A DNA stretch of 64,000 bases from contig QBMS01000002.1 in the NCBI GenBank assembly GCA_003249095.1, positions 6,711 through 70,710 on the forward strand, written 5' to 3'. The notes under the pieces are model-generated. The model did no database searches. It was not told where the DNA came from and saw nothing but the letters and a program-made list of their open reading frames with translations. The stretch is from Snowella sp. (GTDB taxonomy: Bacteria; Cyanobacteriota; Cyanobacteriia; Cyanobacteriales; Microcystaceae). This document shows positions 18,903 to 29,132 of this stretch, piece after piece (positions within the stretch are counted from its first letter, which is position 1; each line of letters begins with the position of its first letter). A program made the position numbers and the translations under genes.

Positions 18903-19637
18903 TTATAAAGAAGCTTTCTTCGGACGAGGAATCTCAAAAATATAACCCTTCCCCCGAATCGTTTGAATATAATTTCCTTCAGGTTCTCCAATTTTTCGGC
19001 GAATTTGACCAATATGAACATCGACTTTGCGTTCAGCTTTAACATCATCGACCGTTCCCCACACCGCCGAAATAAGTTCCATACGCCCCCATATTTTGCC
19101 AGGATGGGTCACCAAAAAATACAATAATTCAAACTCTAATTGGGTTAGGGGGACTGATTCATTCTCGATTACCACTTCATTACGGTCTACATTAAACTCT
19201 AAACGACCAAAATTGATAGGAGTTTCGGGAATGGAAGGGGGAATTTCCATTGCAGATTGTCGCTTAATTAAGGCCCCAATTTTTGCTTTTAAAACTTCAA
19301 GATTGAAGGGCTTCGTTAAATAATCATCCGCTCCTTGTTCAAATCCTTCTAAAACGTAATTGGTATCGGATAAAGAGGTGAGCATCAAAATAATGGTTTG
19401 AGGATTCCGCATTTCCTTACAAAGATTAAATCCACTATCGTCGGGTAAATTAACGTCTAAAATGACGAGATCGGGATGAAATTCTTTAAAGAGATGTCTT
19501 GCTGTTTTAGCATCTTCCGCCGTCTCAACTTGGTAGTCATTAAAACTCAAAAAACGAAACACCAGATTACGAATCGCGGGGTCATCGTCCACAACTAAAA
19601 TTTTATTTTGAAGATTCTGAGGAGAATTAAGGGTCAT
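18903..19637 (-). CDS. OmpR-family response regulator transcription factor
   Basis: Receiver 'KILVVDDDPAIRNLV..LVILDVNLPDDSGF..LTKPF' plus winged-helix 'VDVHIGQIRRKIGEPEGNYIQTIRGKGYIF'. Confidence 0.94.
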   Translation of the reverse strand: MTLNSPQNLQNKILVVDDDPAIRNLVFRFLSFNDYQVETAEDAKTARHLFKEFHPDLVILDVNLPDDSGFNLCKEMRNPQTIILMLTSLSDTNYVLEGFEQGADDYLTKPFNLEVLKAKIGALIKRQSAMEIPPSIPETPINFGRLEFNVDRNEVVIENESVPLTQLEFELLYFLVTHPGKIWGRMELISAVWGTVDDVKAERKVDVHIGQIRRKIGEPEGNYIQTIRGKGYIFEIPRPKKASL

Positions 19638-19720
19638 GGTTATAGGTTAAAAGTAAATCGAAAAACCTATCGTGAAATAATGATAGTCGATTTAGGATTT
19701 TTAGAAAATGATTAATTGAG

Positions 19721-21175
19721 ATGAATCAACAACAAGCTAGTCCAATTACTGAGATTTTACGAAAACTAATTATTCAACCAGATGTACCTTTCTATGCACC
19801 TGGACATAAGCGTGGCCAAGGAGTCTCTAAGATATTATCAGATTTATTAGGAAAAAAAACATTCCAAACAGATTTACCCGAACTTCCTGAATTGGATAAT
19901 TTATTCGCGCCCTCTGGGGTCATTCAAGTGGCCCAGACCTTGGCGGCGGAGCTTTGGGGGGCTTCTCAGACTTGGTTTTTGGTAAATGGGACAAGCTGTG
20001 GGGTGATTGCCGCAATTTTGGCGACCTGTGGGGCAGTTGATAAAATTATTCTGCCGCGCAATAGTCATCAGTCAGCGATCGCGGGTTTGATTTTATCCGG
20101 GGCGATGCCGATTTTCATTGAACCTGTTTATGATGCCCAATGGGATTTAGCCTACGGAATCACGCCAGAAGCCCTAGAACGAACCTTGCAAGCTCATCCT
20201 GATGCTAAGGCGGTGATGTTACTCTATCCCACCTATCACGGGGTTGGGGCCGATATTCAGGCGATCGCCGAAATTAGCCATCGTTATAATATTCCCCTCA
20301 TCGTCGATGAAGCTCACGGAGCGCACTTTCATTTTCATCCCGATTTGCCCCCCTCAGCGATGGAAGCAGGGGCAGATATTACGATCCAATCTACCCATAA
20401 AACCCTGGGAGCTTTGAGCCAAGCATCCATGTTGCACCTGCAAGGGTCACGGGTGAATCCCCAACGCATGACGAAAGCCCTTTCCCTGGTTCAATCCACG
20501 AGTCCCAGTTATCTGTTATTAGCTTCTCTAGATGGCGCGAGACACCAGATGGCCCTAGAGGGCAACGCATTATTGACCCAAACCATCGATTTAGCCCAAA
20601 TTGCCCGACAAAAACTGGCACAAATTCCTGGTGTAAAGATTTTAAATTTTGCTGAACCCCAACCAGGCTTTCGTTGGTTTGACCCCACTCGTTTAACCAT
20701 TGATGTGAGCCAATGGGGATTAACGGGCTTTGAGGTTGATGAAATATTACGGGATGAATGGGGGGTCACTGCGGAACTGCCGACGTTACGACAACTGAGT
20801 TTTATTATCAGTCTGGGCAATTCCCAGGAAGATATTGAGGCTTTAGCTCAAGCTTTTAGGGTTTTATCTGATCGTTACCCGATTTCAGAAACGAATATCC
20901 TCAAAATTCCTCCCATTCCTCCTTCCCATTTTGCTCTGTCTCCCAGGGACGCTTTTTTTGCGATGACAGAAACCGTGAAGATTGAAAACGCGATCGCCCG
21001 TATTAGTGCCGAATTAATTTGTCCCTATCCGCCTGGGATTCCTCTGTTGATTCCAGGAGAAATGATTACGGAAGAAGCCTTGGATTATCTGCAAAAAGTT
21101 CAGAACTTAGGCGGAATGATCAGTGGTTGTAGTGATTCGAGTTTGAAAACTTTTCAGGTTATTGCTAATAAATAA
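19721..21175 (+). CDS. Orn/Lys/Arg decarboxylase family protein (PLP fold type I)
   Basis: 'FYAPGHKRGQG', 'FLVNGTSCGV', 'IVDEAHGAHFHFH', 'TIQSTHKTLGALSQ'. Confidence 0.93.
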   Translation: MNQQQASPITEILRKLIIQPDVPFYAPGHKRGQGVSKILSDLLGKKTFQTDLPELPELDNLFAPSGVIQVAQTLAAELWGASQTWFLVNGTSCGVIAAILATCGAVDKIILPRNSHQSAIAGLILSGAMPIFIEPVYDAQWDLAYGITPEALERTLQAHPDAKAVMLLYPTYHGVGADIQAIAEISHRYNIPLIVDEAHGAHFHFHPDLPPSAMEAGADITIQSTHKTLGALSQASMLHLQGSRVNPQRMTKALSLVQSTSPSYLLLASLDGARHQMALEGNALLTQTIDLAQIARQKLAQIPGVKILNFAEPQPGFRWFDPTRLTIDVSQWGLTGFEVDEILRDEWGVTAELPTLRQLSFIISLGNSQEDIEALAQAFRVLSDRYPISETNILKIPPIPPSHFALSPRDAFFAMTETVKIENAIARISAELICPYPPGIPLLIPGEMITEEALDYLQKVQNLGGMISGCSDSSLKTFQVIANK

Positions 21176-21186
21176 AGTGAGCTTTT

Positions 21187-22089
21187 TTAACTCGGAAAAT
21201 GAAGTTTTAAAGAACCTTGATCTCCATCTAGTTCTGCCCAACAACCCACAGGCAAGGCCGCATTTTCCCCATCATGCCCAAAGCCTAATCCCGAAACCAC
21301 AGGCAAACCCAAATCTCCCAGGCGATCGCGGAGAACTTCCTCTACTGTCCAACTATTACTGCCGACGGGAGCCTCACATCGACTGAAACGACCCAGGGCA
21401 ATTCCTTTAACTTGCTTGAACGCACCGCATAATCGCCAATGGGTCAACATCCGATCAATCCGATAGGGGGCTTCGGTGACATCTTCTAGGGCCAAAATCG
21501 CGCCCTTTAAATCGGGTTGTAAAGGCGTTTCCAGCAAATGGGTTGCAACTGTTAAATTGGCGGGGAATAATTTTCCTGATACCACACCGCCGCCCCAACC
21601 TTGCCCCATCAAAGGCTTGAGACCGCGACCTTCTAGGGCATCAAAAAGCCTCTGCTGTGACGAGGCGGGTTCCTCGGCCAAGGTTGTCAAAACAGGGCCA
21701 TGAATGCTAGAAATCCCTACGGTGGCCAAACTCCAAAGCAATCCCGTAATATCGGAAAAACCGATCAACCATTTGGGGGATTCTAGGGGCCACTGCCATT
21801 GCTCCAATAATCTCGCGCTACCATAGCCCCCCCTGGTGCAAAGAATCGCCTTACACTCAGGATTTTTCCAAGCTTCTAAGAGAGCATGGCGGCGTTGTTC
21901 ATCCGTTCCTGCTAAATAACCTTCTTTTTGATCCCAATGGAAGCCTAATTCCACTCGATAACCCCGCGATCGCCAAACGTCCATACCTTTTTCTAGGGCA
22001 TCAAATTCCCTCAATGCGCCACTGGTGGAAATGACGGTAACGAGATCGCCCTGTTGGAGAAAAGGGGGGAAAGAAATCGGTGCGGACAT
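21187..22089 (-). CDS. LD-carboxypeptidase (S66 family)
   Basis: 'CKAILCTRGGYGSARLLE', 'LIGFSDITGLLWSL', 'GAILALEDVTEAPYRIDRML'. Confidence 0.92.
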   Translation of the reverse strand: MSAPISFPPFLQQGDLVTVISTSGALREFDALEKGMDVWRSRGYRVELGFHWDQKEGYLAGTDEQRRHALLEAWKNPECKAILCTRGGYGSARLLEQWQWPLESPKWLIGFSDITGLLWSLATVGISSIHGPVLTTLAEEPASSQQRLFDALEGRGLKPLMGQGWGGGVVSGKLFPANLTVATHLLETPLQPDLKGAILALEDVTEAPYRIDRMLTHWRLCGAFKQVKGIALGRFSRCEAPVGSNSWTVEEVLRDRLGDLGLPVVSGLGFGHDGENAALPVGCWAELDGDQGSLKLHFPS

Positions 22090-22094
22090 AGGCT

Positions 22095-22388
22095 TTATGC
22101 TCCGAGGCGTTGACAGATAAATTCGCCTAAATTTTCTTCGGTAAAGGGTTGACGAATTCCATTTTTGAGTATGGTAACTTGATTGCGGCAGTTATAGAGA
22201 ACTGAATCCTGTTTTTGTCGATCCCTACTCAGACTTACGCGATATTCCCAGGGATATTTAGCACTGCGCTTGATTTTTTCAATACAAATTACTTCCTCCT
22301 TGACCGTGCGACAGGTTGCTGCTTGAACAGGAAAGGCGATCGCCCAGAAGCAGAAAATTAGGAGTAAAATAGTGAAAAATTGTCTCAT
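22095..22388 (-). CDS. Small secreted conserved hypothetical protein
   Basis: Signal peptide 'ILLLIFCFWAIAFPVQA' and a 97-aa ORF with conserved-looking Cys residues. Confidence 0.6.
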   Translation of the reverse strand: MRQFFTILLLIFCFWAIAFPVQAATCRTVKEEVICIEKIKRSAKYPWEYRVSLSRDRQKQDSVLYNCRNQVTILKNGIRQPFTEENLGEFICQRLGA

Positions 22389-22440
22389 CTCAGCCTTATT
22401 CCCAAGCTCATCCTAGTTTAAAATAAACCATAATTTTGTC

Positions 22441-23043
22441 ATGAAAACGGATAATTTTGAAAAAGAAAACTTAGGCTGGCGGTTACAACAATTACAACAA
22501 CGTTTGGGGGAATGGTGGGAATTACAATGGAGTAAATTTTTCAAGCCTCCCAATCTAGATCTTCCCGATTATCAACCGCCCGATTTTTGGGATACCTGGT
22601 TAAAAAATAGTCTAACGTTTATCTTTTTTGCTTTTATTTTTTGGATGATTTGGCGATCGCGTAAAACGTTGCTTCGTTATTTTGCTCAACTCAAAAATCT
22701 TAATCCCCAATCCGAACCTGAAACGCCGATTTATTCTGTCTCCTATTGGGTGACGCGATCGCGACATTTTCAATCTTCAGGAGATTATTACCAAGCTTGT
22801 CGTTGTTTATATTTGGCGATGTTACAACAATTACATGAAAAAGGCTGGATTATCCATCAAGCCAGTCGAACCGATGAAGAATATCGACTGTTAATTTTAG
22901 ATCTCGCCCAGCCCGATCCCTACGAAAGATTATTCATTATTCACCAAGAATTATGTTTCGGAAAAAGGATTGCTTCTGCCCAATTAGTCCTAGATTGTGA
23001 ACGGGCTTTTCAAAAAATTCTACCGACGGATTCTAGTTTCTAA
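22441..23043 (+). CDS. DUF4129-like membrane protein
   Basis: TM followed by 'ARCLYLAMLQQLHEKG'-like C-terminal helical domain. Confidence 0.65.
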   Translation: MKTDNFEKENLGWRLQQLQQRLGEWWELQWSKFFKPPNLDLPDYQPPDFWDTWLKNSLTFIFFAFIFWMIWRSRKTLLRYFAQLKNLNPQSEPETPIYSVSYWVTRSRHFQSSGDYYQACRCLYLAMLQQLHEKGWIIHQASRTDEEYRLLILDLAQPDPYERLFIIHQELCFGKRIASAQLVLDCERAFQKILPTDSSF

Positions 23044-24017
23044 AGCATCGACAACTCACCAATCACTTCCAATCGAGTGTAATTACTGAGGGTCATAAAC
23101 TGCTCGGACAAAATTTCTGCCACACTGGGTTGAAGCCAGCCCATTTGCTGTAATAAATGAATGGCCGCCGCGTATTTAGACCGTTTGGAACCATCTAAGG
23201 CTTTGATGGCTAATCCCATTCCTTCTCCCACACGGGCAATACATTGAATGCCCTCGGCTCCCGATTTACTGACCAATTCCCCTTCCGTTAAACGCATTAG
23301 CTCCGTATCAAAGGAACCTTCTGCTGCGACTAAACGAGGATAGTAGGTCATGGCCCGAATAACCCGTTCTAGGTCTAAATGATTCCCAGAGGCTAATTGG
23401 GCATACAAATGGGCCATTTGTCCGAGTTGCATAAAATAGGTCGGCGCACCACAGTCATCATGGGCGCAAATCAGTTCGTCCCCAGGCATTCCCAACAATT
23501 CAGCTACTTTAGTTAAAATCAATTGTTGAACGGGATGGGACGATCGCAGATAGGTATTCAGTGGCCATTTGCGTTGCTGACAAACGGCCAACATTCCCGC
23601 GTGTTTTCCTGAACAATTATGTTGGAGGGTGTTCTGTTTTCCTGAAGGAATGGGACATTGTAAAGCCGTCGGGTCAATATCCGCACGCCAAAGGACATTG
23701 AAAACCTGTCTTGCCTGTTCGGTGGTTCCGTGATGGGAGCTACAGATAATCGCTAGATCCTTGTCCGTTAGGCCAAATCGCTCTAGGGTTCCCGTACTGG
23801 TAACGGCAAAAGCTTGAAAGGGCTTGAGAGATGAGCGAATAAAAGCGGCGGTTTCGGAACTGCCTGCAACGGATAAAACCCGGCCACGGTCATCGCAAAC
23901 GGTCGCTTCAACATGATGAACGGATTCAACAATGCCTTCCCGTAATAGGTGGATTTCAATATTCGGGGCTTGGGTTCGTTTGCCTCTGCTCATGCGTCTT
24001 TCTTGGTTAAATTTCAA
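23040..24017 (-). CDS. Asparaginase (COG4448-type)
   Basis: 'AFIRSSLKPFQAF', 'CSSHHGTTEQARQV', 'LQHNCSGKHAGMLA', 'HDDCGAPTYFM'. Confidence 0.9.
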   Translation of the reverse strand: MKFNQERRMSRGKRTQAPNIEIHLLREGIVESVHHVEATVCDDRGRVLSVAGSSETAAFIRSSLKPFQAFAVTSTGTLERFGLTDKDLAIICSSHHGTTEQARQVFNVLWRADIDPTALQCPIPSGKQNTLQHNCSGKHAGMLAVCQQRKWPLNTYLRSSHPVQQLILTKVAELLGMPGDELICAHDDCGAPTYFMQLGQMAHLYAQLASGNHLDLERVIRAMTYYPRLVAAEGSFDTELMRLTEGELVSKSGAEGIQCIARVGEGMGLAIKALDGSKRSKYAAAIHLLQQMGWLQPSVAEILSEQFMTLSNYTRLEVIGELSML

Positions 24018-24079
24018 GTTTTAGAGGTTAAATAAGCTGAATCTTTTTAATATTCGTTCAGGGAGTGGCGATTTTACGG

Positions 24080-24583
24080 TTAGAGAGCCAACCAAATGAG
24101 ACCATCCAGACTGAGCAATCCCACCAACAGAAAAGCAGTTGTTTTGAGACGTTGCAAAATGGGATTAACCTGATAGGCAACAATAAGCCGATCGCGGGTC
24201 AGAATTTCAGGAGGTTTTTTCCAGACCTGACCATCGTACCAGCCCGATTCTTCATAGATCACCTTGTCGGCCTGTAGGCGATCGCGAATATAGTACCAGC
24301 CTAGCAGAATTCGGCTCAAAACTAACGCCAGCAACAGCATTGCCCCCAAGCCACTCGCGAGAACGAAAAATACTGGTTTTTTCATCGGAGAAAAACTGGC
24401 CGCCGCGATCGGAGCAATCAATAACGCACCGAGCAAAAGCACTCCCAATAATTTACGGACATACAGCCAAAAATCTAGGGTTGCCCAACAACAAAGCCAG
24501 GATTCTTTCAGTATTTCATATTCATTAACGGGCTGTTGTTCTAGGGGAACGGGGCAATAGGTCGGTGAAGATTCTTGCATCAT
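24080..24583 (-). CDS. CGLD27 family membrane protein (DUF1230-like)
   Basis: 'CPVPLEQQPVNEYEILKESWL', 'RDRLIVAYQVNPILQRLK', 'YEESGWYDGQVWKKP'; start set at internal ATG. Confidence 0.82.
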   Translation of the reverse strand: MMQESSPTYCPVPLEQQPVNEYEILKESWLCCWATLDFWLYVRKLLGVLLLGALLIAPIAAASFSPMKKPVFFVLASGLGAMLLLALVLSRILLGWYYIRDRLQADKVIYEESGWYDGQVWKKPPEILTRDRLIVAYQVNPILQRLKTTAFLLVGLLSLDGLIWLAL

Positions 24584-24672
24584 GATAATTTTTTTTAACA
24601 AGTTTGAAGTCGCCAAGGATAGATCACCCAAAATTGCTTGTTCTTCATCTATTTCCTCACGATTACTGATAA

Positions 24673-25107
24673 TTAATGAGTTTTCTGAGGATCTAGATCT
24701 TCCAGGGAAATTCTTTCTGCATGGCTCCAAAAAGCTTCTAAATTATAAAACGATCGCTCTGTGGGCATAAAAATATGGACAATCACGTTGCCATAATCCT
24801 GAAGAATCCAAGATCCGTCATCTTTCCCCGAAGGCTGTCTCGGTTTTCTATCGTAATCTTTTTCTGCCTTTTCTTCGATGCTACCCGCGATCGCCCTTAC
24901 CTGAGCCCGCGAAAAACCAGAGACAATCACAAAATAATCAGCTAAATAGGAAACATCCGTCACTTTTAGAACCACGATATCTTCAGCTTTACGGTCATCG
25001 GCGGCCTGGGTAATCGCCCAAACAAAATGATCTAAAGAAGAGTCTTTTTCCGAAAGGGCAACGGTCGAAGGGGTAGGGGAAACACTCAACAACGAAGGAT
25101 CGGTCAT
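24673..25107 (-). CDS. rsfS: Ribosomal silencing factor RsfS
   Basis: 'DIVVLKVTDVSYLADYFVIVSGFSRAQVRAIAGSI' and 'GSWILQDYGNVIVHIFMPTERSFYNLEAFW'. Confidence 0.94.
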   Translation of the reverse strand: MTDPSLLSVSPTPSTVALSEKDSSLDHFVWAITQAADDRKAEDIVVLKVTDVSYLADYFVIVSGFSRAQVRAIAGSIEEKAEKDYDRKPRQPSGKDDGSWILQDYGNVIVHIFMPTERSFYNLEAFWSHAERISLEDLDPQKTH

Positions 25108-25582
25108 GAAATTTTTGAATTCCTCTCTGGTTTATTTAATTCATTGTAACGCCCAATTTCAAGTAAGGATCGCACAGGGATGAATCCTTAATTAGCGTTC
25201 TAAGGCGATCCTTCTAGTGTTAACTTAACTGCTAATCCTCGTTTTAACTCTTTTGAGCTTGATATTTTTTGAATAAACTCTTCTAAAAGCTTAATTTGTC
25301 TTTTTTCTCTCTTTTTTACTTTTCGTTATGCCGCCTATCTCCCCTTCTTTATTCAGAAGAAAAATGGATCTGCCATGAAATATTCTAACTGTTCTAAACT
25401 TCATTTAATTCGATATGATTAAAACCGTTCATCATAAAGCTTACAGAGACAAAAAACTTGGAAAAACATAGATGGTCAAATGTATTGATACCATATTGAC
25501 CTTAATTACCTCCACTTAATTATCAATCCATCAAGATCTTTGTAAAAAAAGGTTTTCAGTCTTTTTACGTAGGTAATTTATT

Positions 25583-26596
25583 TTGCATAAACACTTAAAA
25601 ATAATAATCAGAAAAATAATCAAAAGAGTAAACCGCTACTTTGCTCATATTGTCTCCTTACCTGCACAAATTGTCTGGGGATTAACCAAATCTAACTATA
25701 TTGACAAACGATTCTTTCTGCCTCGCTATTATCGGGCGATCGCCTTACATCAATCCCAGTTACCTCTTCTAGAATGGCAAGACCAACAGATCGTTAATGC
25801 TTTAGAAAGTGAGGGGATTTATATGACTTCCGTAGAATCACTGAATCTTCCCAATAGTGTGGAATTTATGAAAGTGGCTCAAAAAATGACGGAACTCTTA
25901 CAGGAGAATACGAAGCATCTTTTCCAACGTTTTCCATCGGAAAAAATTCATGAAGTTCATGCGACAGAAAAACAAGTTATTGATCATATTGACATTATTG
26001 CCTGGAGTCTCAATCAGCGATTGATCAATATTATCGAAGCCTATCTAAAGCTACCCGTCGCCTATGATGGCCCTGCTTGTTTTTTAAGTGTCAATAATGG
26101 TGAGGAGTACGGGGCAAGAGCGTGGCATCGAGACCGCGAAGATCGACGAATGATTAAAGTTTGTGTTTATCTGAATGATGTCGATGAAGAAGGTGGGCCT
26201 GTGCAGTGTCTCAAACCCCGATTCAATGATTATGTTTGCGCCGCCATTAAGCATCGCTATCGTTCGGTTTATCAAGCAGAAATGGATTCTTTGTATTTAC
26301 CTGAATTCGGCGATGCACTAGTGAGTTGTGTGGGAAAAATCGGTACCGTTATTCTGCTAGATACTGCCCGTTTTTATCATCGTGGGAAAGCGCCGATGGA
26401 TTCTGATAGAAAAGCCATATTTTTTTCCTATTTCAGTCGTAGCCCTTGGCATCCTTTTTTCTGTCAAAGATTTCCGTTACCTCTGAGGGAGGTTGCAGAT
26501 CGGCTTCCAGAACTGAGTCAGCAACAATGGGAATCAATAGACTGGAGAAAAAAGTTGCCTCAAGCGGTGAGATGGATTCCCAAAAGTCTGATTTAA
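25583..26596 (+). CDS. Phytanoyl-CoA-dioxygenase-like Fe(II)/2OG-dependent oxygenase
   Basis: 'RAWHRDREDRRMIKVCVYLNDVDEEGGPVQ' (HxD) and distal 'FYHRGKAPMDSDRKAIFFSYFSRSPW' (H..R); TTG start. Confidence 0.6.
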   Translation: MHKHLKIIIRKIIKRVNRYFAHIVSLPAQIVWGLTKSNYIDKRFFLPRYYRAIALHQSQLPLLEWQDQQIVNALESEGIYMTSVESLNLPNSVEFMKVAQKMTELLQENTKHLFQRFPSEKIHEVHATEKQVIDHIDIIAWSLNQRLINIIEAYLKLPVAYDGPACFLSVNNGEEYGARAWHRDREDRRMIKVCVYLNDVDEEGGPVQCLKPRFNDYVCAAIKHRYRSVYQAEMDSLYLPEFGDALVSCVGKIGTVILLDTARFYHRGKAPMDSDRKAIFFSYFSRSPWHPFFCQRFPLPLREVADRLPELSQQQWESIDWRKKLPQAVRWIPKSLI

Positions 26597-26624
26597 GGAG
26601 CAGAATTGTTTAAAAACCGTCAGA

Positions 26625-26724
26625 TAAGCTGTCACAAATTTAGATTGCATTAATTCTGTTGAAAGTCTTGTAACAAGGGGCTTAATCCCCTTGCCTGTAT
26701 GTATTTTGGATAATTAACAGCTTA
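26625..26724. mobile_element. MITE-like dispersed repeat, copy 1 (~100 bp)
   Basis: Ends TAAGCTGT (26625-26632) and ACAGCTTA (26717-26724), central palindrome CAAGGGGCTTAATCCCCTTG; matches the copy at 58426-58527. Confidence 0.72.
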
Positions 26725-26757
26725 GAATTAATAATTGGTTCAGCTTCTCTAGTCTCT

Positions 26758-27384
26758 TTAATCCCTAGCAATGCCTAAAAAGTTGACCTGGGGAACCCGT
26801 AGGCGTATGACTAATCGGCGATCGGGTTCTTGTCCCTGACTTTCGGTTTCAAGATCGGGATCTTTTTGTAAAAAAGAATGGATCTGACGACGTTCAGCCG
26901 CCGAGAGAGCAGGAATTTCTACAGGAAAGCCACTCGCTTTTACTTTGCTGGAAAACTCTTGGGTTAAAGCCAGTAGTTCCAACTGTCGTCGCGATCGATA
27001 ACCTGCTAATTCGATAATGTAAGTTGGTTGATTGTCGGATTCGATTCCTAAATGTAATAGGGTGTTGGCCAGATATTGAATTGCATCAATATTTCTGCCA
27101 TTTTCCCCAATAAAGGTTTGAATCTGTTCGGGACTTAAGGGCGTTTCATCAATAATTAACCAGATTCCTGCTGACATCTCAGTGGCATCTTTTTCTTCTA
27201 CACTGACCTGGGTAGAGATTCCCATTAAGGACAATAATTTCTCTAGCCAAGCTTTTCCACGTTGGATATTTTGATCCATGACCATCTTATTTAAAGTTAA
27301 CAATCGCTTCTGGGGAGATTCTCTTTCAACAGGGGGAAATTCAGGTAATTTATTCAGATAAAATAACCCTGAAATCCACTCCAA
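26758..27384 (-). CDS. khpB: KhpB/Jag family RNA-binding protein (KH-R3H)
   Basis: 'LIGENGRNIDAIQYLANTLLH'-like KH and 'LSAAERRQIHSFLQKDPDLETESQGQEPDRRLVIR' R3H; next to yidC. Confidence 0.88.
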   Translation of the reverse strand: MEWISGLFYLNKLPEFPPVERESPQKRLLTLNKMVMDQNIQRGKAWLEKLLSLMGISTQVSVEEKDATEMSAGIWLIIDETPLSPEQIQTFIGENGRNIDAIQYLANTLLHLGIESDNQPTYIIELAGYRSRRQLELLALTQEFSSKVKASGFPVEIPALSAAERRQIHSFLQKDPDLETESQGQEPDRRLVIRLRVPQVNFLGIARD

Positions 27385-27416
27385 TAAAGCCTGTGCTTAA
27401 ACCTCTTAGAGGGCAA

Positions 27417-27437
27417 GGACATAAGTCGATTATGTCC
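27417..27437. repeat. GGACATAA hairpin repeat, copy 1
   Basis: GGACATAA-gtcga-TTATGTCC followed by CTAC; related to 42543-42567. Confidence 0.75.
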
Positions 27438-27474
27438 CTACAAACAGAGAGAGTTGCTCATTATTCCCCATTTC

Positions 27475-28623
27475 TTAAGAGGTTTTTTCTTTCTTCTTAC
27501 CTTTTTTCTCAAAGGGTAAAACTTCCCGTACTTCAGAGGCTTTGGCTTGTTCATCGACGATTTTTTGCAGATTTTCAGGCAGGGGTTCCCGCATTAAAAT
27601 CACGGTTTGTATGGTCTGGAAAACATTGGCCAAAACAATGTACATCAAAACTCCCGATGGTAGGGGAAAAAAGAGGAACATTCCACTAAACAGGACAGGG
27701 GTAATTTTATTAATACTTTGCTGCTGTTGGGCGGCGGCATTGGGGGTTCCACCAGAGGCTCCTGAGAGTTCTTGGTTGACGTAGATGCTAATGCCAAAAA
27801 AGACAATCATTCCCAGCACGTCCCAGTTCACTTCGCCATTTTCTCCTGTTACGCCGACTTGACCGAGGGCTTTGATAAAGAGAAAGCCTGTTTTGGCGGC
27901 TAGACCTGGAATTGTGGCTTGGACAGTGGCTTCTCCTGGCGCGATCGCCTCAATGGTTCCATCGGGATTAACTTTAACGCGGTCTTCCCCTTTGGTGACG
28001 GTAAAAGTTGGTTGGATATTTTTTTCGTCTGCCGTTGCAAATAATTGAGCGATAGATTTTCCTTCGACGGTTTGTAATTCGATTTTAGCCTTGTCCCCTG
28101 TTGCTAAGGAATTACCGCCTGGGAGAAAAGCGGCGATCGGGTAATGAATCCCATCATTAACGTAAATATTTTGAGGCTTGGTGGCATAGGTCTGGGGAAT
28201 GACCCTTTCGATCTGTTCCTTGGGCAAAACCTGTAGATCTACGGTGTAGTTAATATCTGAAAACGGCGATCCTCGTAAGGTGGCGAAAAGAGCAAATAGA
28301 ATCGGCATCTGGAGTAACAGGGGTAAACATCCTGCCAGAGGATTGCCAAATTCCTGCATGATTTTGGCCATTTCTTCCTGTTGTTTGGCGGGATCATCCT
28401 TGTAGCGGCGTTGAACTTCTTCTTGCCGTTCCTTCATCAGGGGTTGGGTAATCCGCATTTTGCGCATATTGCGAATCTGACCTGCACTCAAGGGATATAG
28501 TCCCAAGCGTATCACTAGGGTCAGGGCCACAATGGCAAATCCATAACTCGGCACAATTCCGTAGAAAAAATCTAGGATTGGCAGCATGACATTGGTCGAG
28601 ATAAATCCGATACCGAAATCCAT
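27475..28623 (-). CDS. yidC: Membrane protein insertase YidC
   Basis: '[38 protein letters not shown]' and '[20 protein letters not shown]'; Ig-like insert; KKKEKTS tail. Confidence 0.96.
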   Translation of the reverse strand: MDFGIGFISTNVMLPILDFFYGIVPSYGFAIVALTLVIRLGLYPLSAGQIRNMRKMRITQPLMKERQEEVQRRYKDDPAKQQEEMAKIMQEFGNPLAGCLPLLLQMPILFALFATLRGSPFSDINYTVDLQVLPKEQIERVIPQTYATKPQNIYVNDGIHYPIAAFLPGGNSLATGDKAKIELQTVEGKSIAQLFATADEKNIQPTFTVTKGEDRVKVNPDGTIEAIAPGEATVQATIPGLAAKTGFLFIKALGQVGVTGENGEVNWDVLGMIVFFGISIYVNQELSGASGGTPNAAAQQQQSINKITPVLFSGMFLFFPLPSGVLMYIVLANVFQTIQTVILMREPLPENLQKIVDEQAKASEVREVLPFEKKGKKKEKTS

Positions 28624-28733
28624 TCGCTTAACTCTCAGCCTTTTAGTTGATATGAAAGGTCGTCTCTGTATGAATATACTGAAACATTGGACAGTTTTAA
28701 TCTTTTGGTTGAGTCACCAGGGATTAAAAATTT

Positions 28734-29132
28734 TTATTTATTATTCAGAATCGCTTCTAGGGGGCGGCCTGTTTTAGCGGCAACCCTTTCACCCATATAG
28801 TCATAAATTTCTCGGAATTTCGGTACAGCCCGCATTTCCAGACGACTTTTATCATTCAGCGTGATCACAATATCTCCCCAAATACCGATACCGCGAGGGA
28901 CTTTGACGAGTTTACTGATTTCACCATAGACAATATCGGTGCGATCGCGCCCCATCCAACCCCCTGTGACCGAAATACGGCGATCGGTAATCTTGTAACG
29001 GAGCCAAATGGCACGGACAACGGCGGCAATGGTCAGGGGAAGACAAATAACGGTAAACCCCAGCAGAATATTGATAATTAAATCCCCAATATGGGGGCCG
29101 CCTTCGTAATAGGTCGTTTCTCTAATACCCAT
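28734..29132 (-). CDS. PH domain-containing membrane protein
   Basis: '[47 protein letters not shown]' bacterial PH domain. Confidence 0.85.
   Translation of the reverse strand: MGIRETTYYEGGPHIGDLIINILLGFTVICLPLTIAAVVRAIWLRYKITDRRISVTGGWMGRDRTDIVYGEISKLVKVPRGIGIWGDIVITLNDKSRLEMRAVPKFREIYDYMGERVAAKTGRPLEAILNNK

Noticed and set aside
18710-19048. 112-aa minus-strand ORF between the A2M and response regulator genes
   Set aside because: Overlaps the response regulator C-terminus in another frame; low-complexity basic composition.
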